Assembly (NCBI GenBank): GCA_905178155.1
Contig: CAJINV010000001.1
Coordinates: 8,401,599 to 8,465,598, forward strand
DNA from: Amoebophrya sp. A120
Taxonomy: Eukaryota; Sar; Dinophyceae; Syndiniales; Amoebophryaceae
Direction: 5' to 3'
DNA length: 64,000 nt
Shown: piece after piece, positions 43,190-53,525 of the stretch
How the letters are laid out: each line of letters opens with the position of its first letter
Position numbering within the stretch: the stretch's first letter is position 1
Notes under the pieces: model-generated
What the model was told of the DNA's origin: nothing
The model's input: the letters and a program-made list of their open reading frames with translations, nothing else
Databases searched by the model: none
Position numbers and translations under genes: made by a program

Positions 43190-46100
43190 CTAGTCATCTT
43201 CCGATTCACTGCTGCTTGCCACGAGCTTCTCCCCCTCGGGCAGACCGGATGCAAGGATCGCGTCAAGCTCGTCCTCCTCTTGCTCTAGCTCGCCTATGCC
43301 GCTGCCAACGTCGTTTATCTGACATATCTCCACGTCGTAGTATACCTGGTTGATGAGGGATTTTTTGCTTGGGATAGTACCCGTGTATCTTATACCCGGT
43401 TGAGGGATTTTTTGGTTTGGTATGAATTCCGCGCCCGGTCGGGCGATACGGTAATCAATCGTTGCGCTGTTCACTTTGCGAAGAAAAAACCGCGACGCGC
43501 GCATTCCGGCGGCCGCGCCCGCGCGAAAACGGGAGGCGCAAACTATTCGGGCGCCAGAGAGGAACGAGCCCAAGGCGCTGCAAAGAGTGGAACGGATCAA
43601 GGGCGCCCCTTTGAGGGGCGGGTCGGGCTGCGCGCGGGTGATCGCGCGAGAATCCAAAAATTTTGGCGCGCCATACCGTCGCGCCTAATGTTACCCCGCA
43701 CGGTATGGCGGGCGCGTGATTTTTGCTCATTTTCGTGTGGGCTTTTTTTGGTTCATTTCTTGCATTTTTGCGGAGGGCGCTTTTGCACCTCAAACGCGAT
43801 GGCATTCGGCTTGATCAGGCGGAGGCCTCCGTCCCGAAAATGGCAAAACGTTACACCTCTAAACACGACTATACGCTGACTAAGCTTTCAGCGTGCCGCC
43901 GTGTTTGGCGGCCTGACAAATTTCGGATTGAGCGCAAGGCCCATTACAAATGGGCGATTTTTTTTCATTTTTTCATTTTTTTCTTGCGAAAGACGACGCT
44001 ACTGCGGACCCACGGAGGGTCCAATTTCGCTACTTTTTCGCAAGCGTACCGGGGGGATTCGCGACACAAAAAAACTCTCATTTTCCGGATACCAATGCGC
44101 CTATGGACGCAAAAATCACCATTTTTACACCTTCCCCCGGTGGGAGGCTGCGTTTTTGGCGCACCTTTTGGCCGCCCACGCGGCCGACCCCGGTTCCAGC
44201 TTAGCAGGCCCTTCCCCCGAAGCTACTGCCCCACTTTGGGGGGCGCCCCTTTGTTCCATCTAGATCCCCCGTAAGGTAATCCGCCGTCGCTTCCTTGCTT
44301 CGCAAATGGGAAGCGGCTTCGCCGGGCCCGGGGGGGCGGGGGGGCTTCCGCCCCCCCGGGCCCGGCTCACCCGAACGCAACGATTGATTACCGATAATAC
44401 CTGGTTGAGGGATACCCGTGTTTTATTTGAACACGCAAAATGGAGAACCAGAAGTGGCGGCACAAATGGTGAAGAAACTCGGGGTTGCCGGCAGGCAAAG
44501 ACAAATACGAGTACCCGCGTGTTGGGTGGTATTACTATCCCGGCGCCCCTGGACCCGTAGGCGTAGAAAGGGGACACGGATATTTCTGCTTTCTCGTGCA
44601 GGGACAAGCCTAGCACGCCCTCGTCGAGGCCGCGAACCACCTCGCCGTTCCCAACCACAAACTCGAAGGACTCTTTTCTCTCCCTCGTATCGTCGACCGT
44701 CTTCCAGTTTTTCTTCCCCTTGATTTTCTCCTCCGCGGTGAGGTCGACGTAGCGCAGGGTGTAGTGTATTCGGATGGTGTCCTATCAAGCAAAAAAACAC
44801 CATCACAATCACATCTAGGAGGTTTTGCATCAGAAATTTCTCTCGCATGACAAATTTTTGTTGTATTGCAAAAACACAAAGGGAAATCATCAATAAGTCT
44901 TGACTGTGATGCATTTTTGCGCATGACAAAAAATTTTGTATTGCAAAAATGTGCAAGAGTGATTGTGATGGTGTTTTTTTCTTGAATATGTCCCCCTTTT
45001 CCACGATGCAGTCCGGGTCCTTGTCCCGGCCTCGAACAATCTTGGTGACCACGATGTTGTCCAGCACTTCCTCCTATCAAATGCAGATATGTCTCGGTCT
45101 GGAAGATTTCTAGATTTGTCATGCTAAACAGAAGTGCGACACACTTTGCCTCCCCCTGTGCAAACGGCCGCAGATGGCTGTCACGCAGGGAAGGTGGGTC
45201 AGGCGGACACCGAAGTGCCATCGCCATCATCTCCCGGCCACTATACCAACTCGCCAACTATACCAACTTTTTTGCCTCACTTTCGCCAACAACGCCAACG
45301 ATTCCTACTCGCGACACATATAGAAAGCACAACCAGGACACCAGCAACAAGGATACTGGACCCTGCAGCACGGCTTTCATGTTAATCTATGGATAAATCA
45401 CATACGCCAAAAACATAGAAGAGAGTCAGAGGCGCTGTTTAGCTTCATCCAATGATAGGCGAGAAGCGGGCGTCGATGTGAAGAGCCCAGGCGGAGCTCT
45501 GGCGTGTCCTAGCAGCCGGTCTCTCCGCCGCGCCGGTCGTTCCTCCTACCACTTCGCTGGCTGCCGCCGCTGGGGCAAATACTTGGGGCCGAGGAATTTG
45601 CAGCAACACTTCTGGTCGTTGAGTGCCCCTACACATCTGGTCGTTGCGTGCTACGGGAGTAGGCCACACGTTGGGCCTACTGCTGAAAACTCCTCTAGCC
45701 CTGCCGCATTTGAGGAGACTCCTGCCGTTCCTTTCCACTCTGTGGCTCGCGATCCGTGCGCGCCTTCCGGCTGGCTTAAATGAATAGGCGCGCGGCTGCT
45801 CCAGCCCGCTGCCCCGGAGGTCATGATTTCGGAGTTGGTGTTTGGCGCTTCTATGTAGAAGCTAGCTCCTGCTACGAGGACGAAATTGAAAGTAAACAAG
45901 GACAAAGAAGATGGAGATACAGAAAGAAAAGAGAAGGAAACGGGTTCTAGATTTGTCATGCATATTTCCCATGACCCATGATGTCTGTGATGCATGCCGT
46001 GGCATTACAGATTTTTAGAGCGCTTTGTGATACCTCTACAGCATAAGAAATGCCCTCTCCGCGTGGCACAAACTGGAGTCCCCTTGCTGGTCATGCAATA

Positions 46101-46232
46101 CAAATTCTTTCAGAATCCAGAGACAGCATCACAAGTTTAGAATGTTCCAGACCCAGACACTTTTGCAATTCATACCTCCTCCTCACTGGAGACATCGAAA
46201 TCATCCACGACGAAGTCTTTGTAATTAGCCAT
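43190..46232 (-). CDS. FKBP-type peptidyl-prolyl isomerase
   Basis: FKBPs speed proline isomerisation in folding proteins. The ATG at 46232 gives MANYKDFVVDDFDVSSEEEE, an acidic leader. Exons 46232-46175, 45069-44989, 44777-44515 and 43345-43190 total 185 codons plus a stop. The domain (about residues 28-155) shows KGDTIRIHYTLRY, SFEFVVGNGEVVRGLDEGV, KAEISVSPFYAYGSRG, IVIPPNTR and VYYDVEICQI, which is the FKBP fold in order. The usual Trp at the pocket base (VIxGWD) is Leu here (VVRGLD), so activity may be weak. The tail is acidic (EEDELDAIL...SSSESEDD), suggesting a nuclear or chaperone-type FKBP. No TPR is seen. All three introns hold mobile elements, so about 560 coding bases are spread over 3 kb. 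Confidence 0.85.
43346..44514 (-). other. Large third intron of the FKBP gene
   Basis: Conventional ends, CGG/GTACTC at 44514 and AACCAG/GTAT at 43346. Nearly all of it is a TIR element (separate entry), flanked by repeated ACCTGGTTGA words at 43344-43353 and 44400-44409 and by GGTTGAGGGATTTTTTGG near 43403. Confidence 0.8.
43449..44393. mobile_element. 945-bp element with perfect 18-bp TIRs in an FKBP intron
   Basis: The left end CGGTAATCAATCGTTGCG (43449-43466) is repeated exactly in reverse complement at 44376-44393. ATA stands on both outer sides, a possible 3-bp duplication. The interior has no transposase-like frame, and a strong GC hairpin lies at about 44322-44366 (GCCGGGCCCGGGGGGGCGGG and its inverse). 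The sequence just outside the left end (GCGCCCGG..GGGCGATA) is shared with the EFTUD2 giant intron. It is best read as a non-autonomous DNA transposon. Confidence 0.75.
44783..44988 (-). mobile_element. Introner element in the FKBP gene, family 'AACACCATCACAATCAC'
   Basis: A 206-bp unit; left end TATCAAGCAAAAAAACACC then ATCACAATCAC, right end its inverse ending TTTCTTGAATA. TGTCC flanks it at 44778-44782 and 44989-44993. Splicing gives VEKGDTIRIHYTLRY in frame. The junction can be read as AT..AC but not GT..AG. It contains GCATGACAAAT at 44845-44855. Confidence 0.9.
45075..46174 (-). mobile_element. Introner element in the FKBP gene enlarged to 1.1 kb by a nested insertion
   Basis: The ends belong to the 'GTCTGGGTCTGGAAGA' family: TATCAAATGCAGATATG then TCTCGGTCTGGAAGA at the left, the inverse of TATGAATTGCAAAAGTG at the right. 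CCTCC flanks it at 45070-45074 and 46175-46179. Splicing joins SSEEE to EVLDNIVVTK in frame, and here GT..AG is possible because the duplication supplies the AG. Without the insert at 45125-45944 it would be about 263 bp after collapsing one 17-bp duplicate, the family size, and it aligns along its length with 52991-53258. Confidence 0.85.
45125..45944. mobile_element. 820-bp insertion nested in an introner, with a 17-bp target duplication
   Basis: TTCTAGATTTGTCATGC stands at 45108-45124 and again at 45945-45961, directly repeated. The interior is unlike the host introner. The right end is purine-rich (AAAGAAAAGAGAAGGAAACG), as expected for the 3' end of a retroposed RNA. It includes an open frame of 101 codons on the plus strand (45478-45783) without recognisable domain. 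A 17-bp duplication fits target-primed reverse transcription, so a SINE or a retrocopy of a transcript is likely. Confidence 0.7.
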
Positions 46233-47225
46233 TTTTGTTGACGTGCAAAAAACCTGATAGGATGAAGAACAAAAGTACTAGAAACGCAAACTGTATTCTC
46301 AATCTCAAGCAACTTCAACTACTACACTCTCTTCGGGCGGCACTCGAAACATCAAGTGCGTGGTTAACACCAAACGATAACGAGCAAGCTAGCTACCAGT
46401 ACCACACTATCGAGTTGGTGATTCGGAAATTGGAAAATAGTTCACCTGCGCACGAAACAAAGCACAGTTGCCGAACAGCATCGTTGAGGAGGTAAGAGTT
46501 GGCATTTTTATTTTTGCGCTGTGAACGATACAAGCTGTTAACTGCGATTCTTTCTCTTCTACTTGGTAGAGTAAAACCTCACTGGTACTCGGTCGGCGCT
46601 TCAAAAAAACATAAGGTAGTCACTTTGAATGTCGAGTCTCATATAATCCGAGCACACTCCTAGTTTTGTTCTTATGCACTTATTGTCAGTCACGGATAGG
46701 CGATGCGGCTCAACAGGGCGAAAACTGAGATCTAACCAAGCACTCTCATCTCGTCTTCCGGGCTGTCTGTGGGCTTCGAAGTGGTAGAGGGCAGCACTTA
46801 CTCTACTTTATTGCGAACAGTTCTGCAGATAAGGGACTCTCCTGTGCATCATGGCTTTTGCTCCATCCAGCACTATGCCATGCAGTAGGCCGCAGCCGAC
46901 TTCTTTTTTATCTTCGCAGCAAGTTTCATGCTCAGCCGATCCCTTGCGTTGCCACCCCGTGCTCGGCCGGTCGCGCCGGCGCGGCACGTCTTCCGTTCTT
47001 GTCTTTCTTGTCAGCAGGAACTTGCAACTACCTGGTCCGCAGATCATGCTGAGGCGGTCGGGGTAAGTTGTTTTGAAGCGAAGACTTTTGCACACAATCC
47101 ACGACCCCACGTCACCAGAACCGCGATTGTATTCCTCACTGGTGGTTGCCGGGACTTTGTGCCAAGAAGTTCTTACCGTCAGTGCGCCATGAACAACCGC
47201 GTTGGTCACTACAACAAGCTTGCCC
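46233..47225. other. Intergenic stretch
   Basis: A minus-strand frame of 152 codons (46808-47266) overlaps the end of the iron transporter gene and has no domain; I do not support it. No other signal. Confidence 0.45.
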
Positions 47226-48786
47226 TCAGTAACTAAGCGAGAGTCCCCCACCGCCGTCGCCTCCACCGAGGTACACGCCGATGAAGAAACTTATTGTGCC
47301 CGCGACCGCGCCCTGGAACAGCATCCAGCAGCCGCCGCTCCAGGGACTCGACTCCGCGATCTTGTTCTTCCAGTAGCCCAGCAGAAACAAGGTCGCGAGA
47401 CTTGCGACGCAGCTGATGAGGAAGCCGTAGTTTTGTACGGTAGCATTGCCGAACAGGAGCTCGACGAGCAAGTACGTCCCCACCGGGACGAGGCCGAACA
47501 CCACAAAGGCGACAAACATGGCGAGTGCCGATTTCCAGCACCCGTCCTCATCCGCGTCGGGGGGAAGGATGCCGATTTCATGGAGCAGCATGTGCTCCAC
47601 CCAAAATTTCGGGTACTTGGACAGCGTGAAAGCCACTTTCTGGGCGTCCTCAATGTTCAGCCCGTGCTGCATGTAGATCTGAATCATCTCCGCGATCTCG
47701 CCTGAAAGGATTTTAAATGCATTCTTTGTGAAAAAGAAAAGATGTTTGGACGCATCGAACATGTAAGTACCCATCATAGGGCCAAGAAAGCAAAGAAAGG
47801 TTGACGAAATCCACATCCAACTACCACGCTTCGTACACGAACAGTATGTAAAATACATACCTTCGGGAAAGTTCTCCACTTCCCACTTTTCCCGGTTCAA
47901 CTCGCGCAACGCAATTTGCCGCTCTGCTTTGCTGGAAACGTACTCGCCAAACGCCATGGAGAACGCACCGGCAAACACCTGCGCGAGCCCAAGTGCGACT
48001 AAATGGGAGACGGAGAGGTTGACGCCAACGGCGCCGGCCAGAAACGCAAAGCTGGTGCTGATCCCGTCGAGACCGCCGAACACGGCTGGCCTCACGTATT
48101 CGCCCTCTTCACTGTACAAATTCGATATTCATATTGATGTTTAAGAGTTGTATGTCTATGAGTAGTATACATGATAGTTGCACTCAGTTGATGAAACCCG
48201 CAGCGCCCGTTGGGGAAGATGCAGTCGCAAAGACAAGATGGACTTTGGTAATATGCGAAATCAAGAAAAAACGAAAGCTTCTTGCGATCTACAAATTCAC
48301 CGAATACAGTGTTTTCTCGTCGTGCGGCGGCGGCAGCGTTCCGTTCCTTATGTGGTCCGCCAGCTTTTGGTGCACCGCGGTGCTCGTTTCCTTGTCGTTC
48401 GCCTCAAAGGCCAACCTTGCTCCGCGCAGCCGCTCCGTAGTCAGCAGCGCTTCGGCCAGAGGGCCACTGGGAACGCCGGGCTGCAGGGACCGGTGGGGTC
48501 CGCTGCTCGTGCGGTCGATCCGCGCGCTCGGCCTCAGTATGGGGCTCACGTTCGCCGAGGAGTGGCGGCTGCGGCTTTGCGTAGAGGAGGTGGAGGACAC
48601 CGGCTGCGCGCCGCCGGGGAAGAGGTACTTCGTGTTCCCACCGGAGCTTCGAGGCTCCGGAGGCGGGCCGCCGGGCAAGCTAGTGTAACCGCCCGACATG
48701 TGCAGCGCGGGAGGCTTGGTCGCGCTAGCTGGAAGGGCAGTCAACGAAATCCGACCCCGGGAGGGCGAGTTGCGAGAGGAGGTCAT
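47226..48786 (-). CDS. VIT1: VIT1/CCC1-family vacuolar iron transporter
   Basis: These antiporters move ferrous iron into vacuoles in exchange for protons. Exons 48786-48308, 48111-47861 and 47701-47226 total 401 residues. The N-terminal 160 residues are Ser/Pro-rich and end in a helical HQKLADHIRNG segment. The transporter core starts VFGGLDGISTSFAFLAGAVG (TM1 with the conserved Asp), then LGLAQVFAGAFSMAFGEYVSS (TM2), a cytosolic metal-binding helix pair rich in Glu and Met (LRELNREKWEVENFPEGEIAEM) and the last three helices (LAMFVAFVVFGLVPVGTYLL, YGFLISCVASLATLFLLGYW, GCWMLFQGAVAGTISFFIGV). Introns 48112-48307 and 47702-47860 (GTATGT..CAG). The second is 159 nt without a stop in frame, so its retention would leave the frame open. 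Confidence 0.88.
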
Positions 48787-49909
48787 GCGAGTTGTTGGGT
48801 AGTGGAAAATAAATATGACGCAATTTTTTAGCTTTGATCTCGTTAGAAGTCCAATGACTTCGCCGCGCAAATGAACCGGTGGTAAAAGGGTTCGCCTCAA
48901 AGTCGCTTTTTTGTTTTTCTATGGGACACGATTTGCGATTTGGCTTGCTACCGTGGCGCATTATCGCTAATTGTGATGTTTATCATCAAAATTTTTCCTG
49001 TTATAATCGCACAATGCCTTTCCACTGGTACACGTAAAAAGAGATAAACGAACTTTGTTTTTCCTTCGACTTCTTCCTCGCACTCGCGTGTATCAGGAAC
49101 TAACTTCTACCTGCTCAGTATTTGGCTCTGGTTGATCATCGGGCACGTCAGGAAGCCGCTGGAGATAAATCTTCGTCAAGAAGTTAATTGCTGTGTGCTA
49201 AAACCTGGCCCAAAAGTCAGACCTTATCCATCTCCATCTGGATACGATCCTCGTTCACCACAATTTCATGCTGATCAACTCTCCAAGATCGTCCTGAGCC
49301 TGATTTTCATAACTACAGCACTCCGTCTGAAATAAGCTGCCAGAAGTAGACACTGTGCTGCCATAGAACTCCGATTCGCGACCGACGAGTTTCAACAGTG
49401 ACCGCGACCTGTGAGAGGCAACCTGCACCTAGTGTGCGACAGCGACATACAGGCTTCCTACTTACGTTATTTCCTTGTCGTTAGATGTCGTCTTGCTCGG
49501 TTGTACAGTATGTTCATCGTGCTCAGGGGAGGGCCGTACGTGGGCACACAGCTCCATGATCGGCACAAAATTTTAGGAAAAACGGCATGTCTGTTGTCGC
49601 GTGCGGGTAGTTAGTTCTACAAGCGGAGCCTTGAGCTCCTAGGATGTTGGCTGTGATCATCATTCACGGGAAGGCACGTATGCGATCGAAAAGGAAATGC
49701 GTGGCGGCACTAAAAACTTGCGAAAAATTGCTCCGGGGGTGAGGATGAAACGTCTTTATTATCTACAGTGTCTTTTCCACTCGCCACTGCGATTGTGGAG
49801 ACGAGAGTTCCTGTGTATGTAATTTAGAAGTATTTTGTCGTGTCGTCGCTGATATGATGCGGGTGAGAAGGAGCCGATCTATCACTCCTTCTGGGAAATT
49901 ACCATATCC
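48787..49909. other. Intergenic stretch
   Basis: No gene or clear element seen; AT-rich parts with short frames only. Confidence 0.5.
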
Positions 49910-52900
49910 TTACGCGTACATTTTGTCGATGGTGTCCTTGTAAAAAGTCACAATCTGTGGTCGCTTCAACTTCAACTGCGCTGTCAGCAGTTCGTTGGTA
50001 TCCGGGGTCCACACGTCTTCGCACAGATGGATTTTCTGCGGATACTCAAAGGCCACCATCTTGGCGCCCTTGCAGTGCGCGTTCACCAGGTCTTTGACTG
50101 CCTTGTTCACCTGTGTAATTATCCCGTGCAGTGATTCCTCGCGGTGCATTTTGATCCCAAGTGATTAAACTCATCTCAACATTTTCAGCATCAACCAGAT
50201 GAACAGTGGATGTAATAGAATCTCCCAAAAACTACATGACCCAAACTAAGTAACAGCAAAAAGAAGCCCGCCATCAAGTTGCATTAAGTACCTTGTCGTC
50301 TTTGCACAAGTCTGCCAGCGATTTCCCTGCTGCCCCCGTGACGCCGGCTTCTTCCGCGACTGCCTTCAGGGCCTTCTCGTTTGGTACGATGAATGCGACG
50401 GGGAAAGCGCCGCCGGTTTTTCCGTACATCATGCAGTTATCCACGAACTGGAGCAGCTTTAGTATGTTTTCAATCTTTGACAGCGCGACGTACTCGCCCT
50501 GCGGTCCCTTCCAGAGATCCTTCTTGCGGTCGATGATCTGCACCACACCGTTGCGATTGATTTGCCCAATGTCCCCGGTGCGGAACCAGCGCACACCGTT
50601 ACCGTCGGTGAAAAAATCCTCCTTATTCTTCTTGTCCAACTCCGGGTCCGGATTGGCCGGATCCTGGTAGTACCCGAGCGTGACTAACGGACCACCGATC
50701 AAAATCTCGCCGCGCGGCATACCTCAAAAGTTTTCGCATTTTTAGTTGCGTGTACGTCTACATGATACCCGCAAGTGGATATTAAAAACTGGGATGTAGA
50801 AGCGCGTCGAATGTCAACAACTACTCCAAACAAGGAAAAGCGCACAAGCTTACTATGCACAGGACATCAAGCATACTTGTACCAATTTTCTTGTTGAAGA
50901 CGTCACTATTCAGGTAGTTGCCATCGGGCCAGTCGTGGAGGCGGAGCATGCAGGACTCGGTTGGTGGCCCGCAAACACCAAAGTCATAATCGGCCCATTC
51001 GCCGACCACTGCGATCGCCATCGTCTCTGTCAGCCCGTACCTGTGGAGTTTTTTTCGAAAGAAAACTTGTGCTTAGCCACTTAAGCGAGCGCGGTGTCCG
51101 ATCGTAGTACCTTCCAAAGATCGTTCGTGCATAATTTGCGAAAAACTAAAACTCTCGTAGTCGTGTTTTCATCAGCAAAATGACACTCGAGATGAATCGA
51201 AGAAGTGTCGTACTTACCCTATCCTTATCGGGCAGCAGAAGATGGTTTGCAGTGCCCGATGGAGGTCCGCCGCCAAAGGTGCGGAGCCACTTGCCATTGC
51301 TTTCACCCGGCCGCCGAGCAGTTGCTGCGGTTTCGAGAAGACGATGGCGTTTGCGATTTTGCTGGCTCCGATCCCCTCGCCGGATTTGATGCTCCTTTCG
51401 CCCTGCTCCAGCGCGTAGTTGAAGAGCCACTTGATGAGCGCTTTCTCGTTGACGCCCTCCATAATCTTGCTGTACACCTTTTCCAGCACGGCCGGCGGCA
51501 AAACCATCAGCGTCGGCTGCGCCAGCTGCGCGTCGCCCATAGATTCGGGAACCTTTAGCTTCACGCCCGACGGGGTTAGCGTGTGCGGGGAGCCGTAAGC
51601 GAGGGCCACGCCGCCGTGCACGCACACGACTTCCGTCGCCAACTCCATGATGTGCGCCATCGGAAGGCACGCCATAAAGACGTTGTCGGGCAGGTCCGGG
51701 TTCTTGCTTTTCGACTTCTTCTTCTTCTCGCCCTCCTTGGGTTGCACAATGCTCAAGGTCCGGCTCGCGCTCACAATGCACGCGACAAAATTCCCGTGCG
51801 ACATTTGCACCCCCTTGGGCGCGCCGGTCGTACCTAAGCAGGAGGTGTGGCGATTTGAGAATTTTTTGCAGTCTGAATAGAGTGTCACCTCGGTATAGTT
51901 TTTTTCCTGGCCAAGGACTGCAGAGGACACTTCTCATATGATGTACATGTGTTTATTCCGCCCTGGTACGTCAAGACAATTGAAGTAAACCTTGATTTTT
52001 ATCCAAGAAGAGTACTTCTAGTTGTCGGTGTTTTATACCTGATGTGTACATAATGACCGCGAGGTCATCTGGGCCGGGCTTGAAGTAGTCATCGGGCTTG
52101 CCCTTGATGATTTCGGCGCCCAGACCCATGCACTCCGTGACCGAAATCACCTTCACCTTTTTCAGCTTCGCCAGCAGCTTTTCGTCCATGTTGTCCCCCA
52201 TGGTGACCACGTACTTTAAACTGGGCAGTTTGTCCACAATGTTCACAAGCACCTTCAGCAACTTGGCATCGCAGATCACGACCTGGATAATTTTCAACGA
52301 ACAAGCAGATAATTACCATCGAAAGAAAACGGAATCATTCGTTTTTTATGCACTTACTTCCTCTATCATGATGCCAGGCGCGCTGCTAGTACAACAACAT
52401 CTTCACTGGAATATTTCTTTAGCTGAGAGCAACTAGGATGAACTCCTGAAGCCGTTTTTTTACCTCAGCCTTTGTTTGATTCATGGCGAACTGGGCTCCG
52501 TCTTCGCCGAGCGTAGCGTAGATGGTAACGATCGGCAGCCCGCGACTTAACGACCCAAGCGCGCACGCGAGCCAGTCGATCTGGGTCTCGGCGTAAATCA
52601 CCACTTTGCTGCGATCAAAGGATTTTTTGCTCTGGTTTCGCTGCCCAATCTTGTCGCAAAACTCGTCAAAGCCGGCGGCGAAAGAGAAAACCTATAAAGG
52701 TATTTATACTTTGTCTCAAATAAACCTCATCCAAAACCACAACCACTGCAGGTCTTCTTCCATGATCCTATGCTTCGGACTAAAAGTCCAAGCTTGATGA
52801 AAATGGAAAGGAAAAATGTGACGAGTTTCATCTGAATTAGTTTCCGCATAAAATTTTCCCGCTAAACTGGATATATTAATGCTTGTCCTTAGTACCTTAT

Positions 52901-53525
52901 GCTTGTATTCGTCGTACGTGAGCCAGGTGTACTTGTTCTCCAGCTCCAACTTTTCAAATTCCTTGCCACCCGGGGTGTCTGCGACCATGGTATGCATTGC
53001 AAATATGTCTGGGTCTGGAAGGGTGGTGGAACTTGTGATCCTGTCTGCGGATTCTAAAAATATGTGTGTTGCATGAGCAGCTAGAGGAGTCCAGTTCTTG
53101 GCCTGCGGAGAGGGCATTCTTCCTGCGTGATAAGCATTACTTAAGCACCCCTCAAAAAACCTGTGATGCTAAGACCTGCGTCACAGACCCCACAGGTCAC
53201 GCAACACGTGCATGACAAACCACGACTCTTCCAGACCCAGACATATTTGCAATCCATACATGTGCGTTTTGATCAACTTCCGGTACCCCGCGCACTTGTC
53301 CTTTCCGCCCCGCTTGCAGCCACTGACAAACACCTCCACCACCGACTTTTCCCCGGTTGGCAGGGTCTTCTTGATGGCAAACGTCCCATCCGCCTTGCGA
53401 TTCTGGGCGTGGTAGAGAATGGGCCCGTACCCCTCCGGCTTGTTGTTCGTTTTCTCGTCGAACAGGCCCCAAGGCGGCGGGCTCTGGGGCATGTCCTCCA
53501 CGGGGAGGGAGGCGCTCACGCCCAT
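49910..53525 (-). CDS. ACSL: Long-chain acyl-CoA synthetase
   Basis: It activates fatty acids to acyl-CoA with ATP. Exons: 53525-53259, 52985-52896, 52691-52464, 52282-52039, 51833-51218, 51040-50883, 50722-50292 and 50137-49910, giving 753 residues, close to eukaryotic ACSLs. The start MGVSASLPVEDMP could be N-myristoylated (Gly at position 2). Motifs: the P-loop YTSGTTGAPKGV, formed across an exon junction; a Lys-rich loop KEGEKKKKSKSKN; GGRVKAMASGSAPL; YGLTETMA, also across a junction; RWFRTGDIG; and the ACSL signature DRKKDLWKGPQGEYVAL. The C-terminus ends KLKRPQIVTFYKDTIDKMYA. Seven phase-consistent junctions support the model; the first is the introner 52991-53258. The last intron acceptor (CGCGAG) is the least certain. 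Confidence 0.92.
52991..53258 (-). mobile_element. Introner element in the acyl-CoA synthetase gene, family 'GTCTGGGTCTGGAAGA'
   Basis: A 268-bp unit starting TATGCATTGCAAATATG then TCTGGGTCTGGAAGG, inverse at the right end, which closes CCATA. The flanks CATGG (52986-52990) and CATGT (53259-53263) differ at the last base. Splicing gives IKTHMVADTPGGKEF in frame. It aligns over most of its length with the unit at 45075-46174. GCATGACAAAC occurs at 53210-53220. Confidence 0.88.

Noticed and set aside
45478-45783. 101-codon plus-strand frame inside the nested insertion
   Set aside because: No recognisable domain; not enough to call a gene, so it is noted only under the insertion.
46808-47266. 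152-codon minus-strand frame overlapping the end of the iron transporter
   Set aside because: No domain, mixed composition, and overlap with the stop and 3' flank of a well-supported gene.
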